From CAZPNX01 sp964518765 (lineage in GTDB: Bacteria > Edwardsbacteria > AC1 > EtOH8), in assembly GCA_964518765.1 (NCBI GenBank), contig CAZFJC010000028.1:1-32255 (forward strand): 32,255 nucleotides of DNA. The letters are read 5' to 3'. Each line of letters starts with the position of its first letter. Within the stretch, counting starts at the first letter, position 1. The position numbers and the translations under genes are program-made. This document shows, piece after piece, positions 30,580-32,255 of this stretch. Below the pieces are notes generated by a model. That model saw only the letters and a program-made list of their open reading frames with translations, did no database searches and had not been told where the DNA came from.

Positions 30580-32255
30580 ATGAGGACGCTTTTGATTTTA
30601 TTGGTTTTGCTGGCCGCCTCGGCCGCGGCTTGGTGCCTGGATTACGATACCACCGGCATCTACCAGGTGGCGGTGCGCACAGTCGACATCCCCACCTTGC
30701 CCGGAGGCTCGACCTCCAACATGTCGAACTCCAAGATATATTACCCCAGCGACGGAGGCAGCGCAGTGGCGCCCGGAGCGGTGCCCTGTCCCATAGTCGT
30801 CTTCGGGCACGGTTTCTTCATCGGCATCGACCAGTATGCCTCCTATGGACAACATCTAGCCAGTTGGGGATACGTGGTGGTGGTGCCCACCATCTCCAAC
30901 CCGTTTCCCACGCCCTCGCACTACGGCCGGGCCATCGACATGAAGGCGGCTGCTAAATACACGGCCGGCCTGGACACCGTTGCCGGCGATATTTTCTACA
31001 ATAAACTGGACCGATGGACCTGGGCCTTCGCCGGGCACAGCATGGGAGGCTCCATCGCCTGTCTGGCGGCCGATACCCTGAAGATGCTCGATACTTTGAA
31101 ATGCGTGGTCTCATTCTCCGGGCCGCAATCCAGCCCGGCCACCCATCCCCAGCACATCGCCCAGCCCCTCCTTATAATGGAGGGAACCGAGGACCAGATC
31201 GCTCCCTGGGATGAAGTCTATAACGACTTCTATAGGTATGGAACCCAGCCGGCCAGTTTTGCGGTCATCGACGGCGCCAACCACAGCCAGTTCACTGATA
31301 GTTGGACTTCTCCGTTCGGCGACGGCACGGCCACCATCAGCCGCGGGTTGCAGAGGCGCTATGCCCGCAGGCACCTGATCGCCTGGCTGGAGCGCTATCT
31401 CAAGGGATGGCGCACTCCAGTCAACTATCACTGCTGTTTCGGAGACTCGATCAACGGCCATGCCGCCATGGCGGACACGGTCGCCTCCCGTTATCAAAAC
31501 CTGCCGCCGCTGCAGACATCATTGCTGGGACCGCTTGACTGCGCCGCCCTGGGCGATGACCATCCCCTGTTCTCCTGTCGTTGTTATGACGACGCCGACC
31601 AGCTCGGATACTGGCTATACCTCGATGACCAGCCTTCTCTATCAAGCCCGGAGAGCCTTTCGGCCGGCAACGGCCCCAGCGGTGCCATCGTACAATACGC
31701 TCCGGGACAGGGCCTGGCCTCGGGCATGGTCTGGTACTGGGCGGCCAGAGCCAAAGACCAGCATGGGCAGACGGGGCCTTGCAGCCAGGTGCGCAGCCTG
31801 GCCATAGACACCTCCTTTCCTCCGGGCAGCGGCAGCTGGAGGCAGAGCCGGGCGGGACAATTCTCCTCGGACCTCTTCGAGAACACCATCCTATCGGGCG
31901 ACAGCGTAGTCCTGGCCGATAGCGTTGGCTGGCTCACCGGCGGGGCGGTCGATTTCGGCGACCTCTCGGCTCTGGGCTCTAGAGCCGGTTGGGGCTATCT
32001 GAGATGGCTGAAGGCTTCAGCCGAGGACTCCATCGGGACCCAGGTCCTCTATCAAAGCGGGGACAGTTGGCTGCCGGTACCTGATGCCGTGCTGCCGGGA
32101 AACAGCCAGGGATTTTATGCTGATTCGTCCGGCGGGGTGGTGGCGTTGGATATGTTGGATACCCTGATCTATCGCCAACTGCGGATCAAGGCAATATTCA
32201 TAGCCGCTTCTAAGAGCATTAGACCGGCGCTTTTGTGCTGGGAGCTGGGCTCGCC
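30580..32255 (+). CDS. secreted alpha/beta hydrolase with C-terminal extension, cut by the window end
   Basis: At least 558 residues, still open at the window edge. A signal peptide (RTLLILLVLLAASAAAW) is followed by an alpha/beta hydrolase domain (about 20-280) of the chlorophyllase/polyester-hydrolase kind. The oxyanion strand is VVFGHGFF; the nucleophile is S154 in GHSMGG. The acid is D205 (GTEDQIAP), the base H235 (GANHSQF). The rest (about 300-558) resembles fibronectin III-like and carbohydrate-binding-like beta modules (WYWAARAKDQHGQTGP; LPGNSQGFY), common in exported proteins of these lineages. A strong AGGAGG lies 8 nt before ATG 30580, 40 nt after the UbiA-TPR gene. Ester or amide substrate unknown. 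Confidence 0.9.
   Translation, partial: MRTLLILLVLLAASAAAWCLDYDTTGIYQVAVRTVDIPTLPGGSTSNMSNSKIYYPSDGGSAVAPGAVPCPIVVFGHGFFIGIDQYASYGQHLASWGYVVVVPTISNPFPTPSHYGRAIDMKAAAKYTAGLDTVAGDIFYNKLDRWTWAFAGHSMGGSIACLAADTLKMLDTLKCVVSFSGPQSSPATHPQHIAQPLLIMEGTEDQIAPWDEVYNDFYRYGTQPASFAVIDGANHSQFTDSWTSPFGDGTATISRGLQRRYARRHLIAWLERYLKGWRTPVNYHCCFGDSINGHAAMADTVASRYQNLPPLQTSLLGPLDCAALGDDHPLFSCRCYDDADQLGYWLYLDDQPSLSSPESLSAGNGPSGAIVQYAPGQGLASGMVWYWAARAKDQHGQTGPCSQVRSLAIDTSFPPGSGSWRQSRAGQFSSDLFENTILSGDSVVLADSVGWLTGGAVDFGDLSALGSRAGWGYLRWLKASAEDSIGTQVLYQSGDSWLPVPDAVLPGNSQGFYADSSGGVVALDMLDTLIYRQLRIKAIFIAASKSIRPALLCWELGS

Noticed and set aside
1..32255. CRISPR arrays, tRNA genes, transposases, prophage or integrase signs.
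   Set aside because: No regularly spaced repeats, cloverleaf sequences or recognisable mobile-element proteins were seen on reading both strands; only short palindromic repeats were found.

Overview
The window looks like a piece of a draft genome, probably metagenome-assembled, from a GC-rich, Gram-negative-type bacterium. It has a 100-N scaffold gap (3289-3388), a signal-peptide beta-barrel protein, and a secreted protease whose C-terminal Ig-like domain resembles FlgD/type IX sorting domains. That combination is typical of uncultured lineages around the FCB superphylum, but I see no 16S or other strong phylogenetic marker, so the placement is an inference. No tRNA, rRNA, CRISPR array, transposase or phage gene was seen.

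Left part (1-4430, + strand): two half-size ABC exporters form a likely heterodimer with one degenerate ATP site, followed by a class II aldolase and a strong terminator. A structured non-coding stretch (about 4446-4620) separates this from a minus-strand block (4633-10193). That block holds a PAS protein, a GNAT acetyltransferase broken by a TAG codon and a frameshift, serS, a PAS-GAF sensor protein, exonuclease III, an M23 peptidase and a two-helix membrane protein.

Centre (10249-16570, + strand): an arsenic/metal resistance cluster starts at a near-consensus promoter with a palindromic operator. It encodes ArsR, the Acr3 arsenite exporter, a CPKC mini-thioredoxin, an exported thioredoxin, a CcdA-like thiol transporter, an ArsP-like permease, LMW-PTP-type ArsC, a rhodanese-fold protein without its catalytic cysteine, a cysteine-rich ferredoxin and a CDF cation exporter. 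The set implies that arsenate reduction and efflux are linked to thiol electron flow across the membrane. A 17-bp perfect-stem hairpin ends it.

Right-centre (16580-25733, minus strand): a saccharopine-dehydrogenase-type enzyme, a DUF4234-like membrane protein, a nine-repeat TPR protein and an AT-richer outer-membrane barrel. Then comes an overlapping gene string (two membrane proteins, a DUF167 protein, a radical SAM/SPASM enzyme with a PqqD-like N-terminus) and a TPR/winged-helix/BTAD regulator read from a perfect consensus promoter placed so that its mRNA should be leaderless.

Right end (26015-32255, + strand): a secreted subtilisin-like protease, an unusual membrane protein joining a UbiA prenyltransferase core to C-terminal TPRs, and a secreted alpha/beta hydrolase cut by the window edge. 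Direct heptamer repeats with 11-nt period, like SARP operators, lie between the BTAD regulator and the protease.
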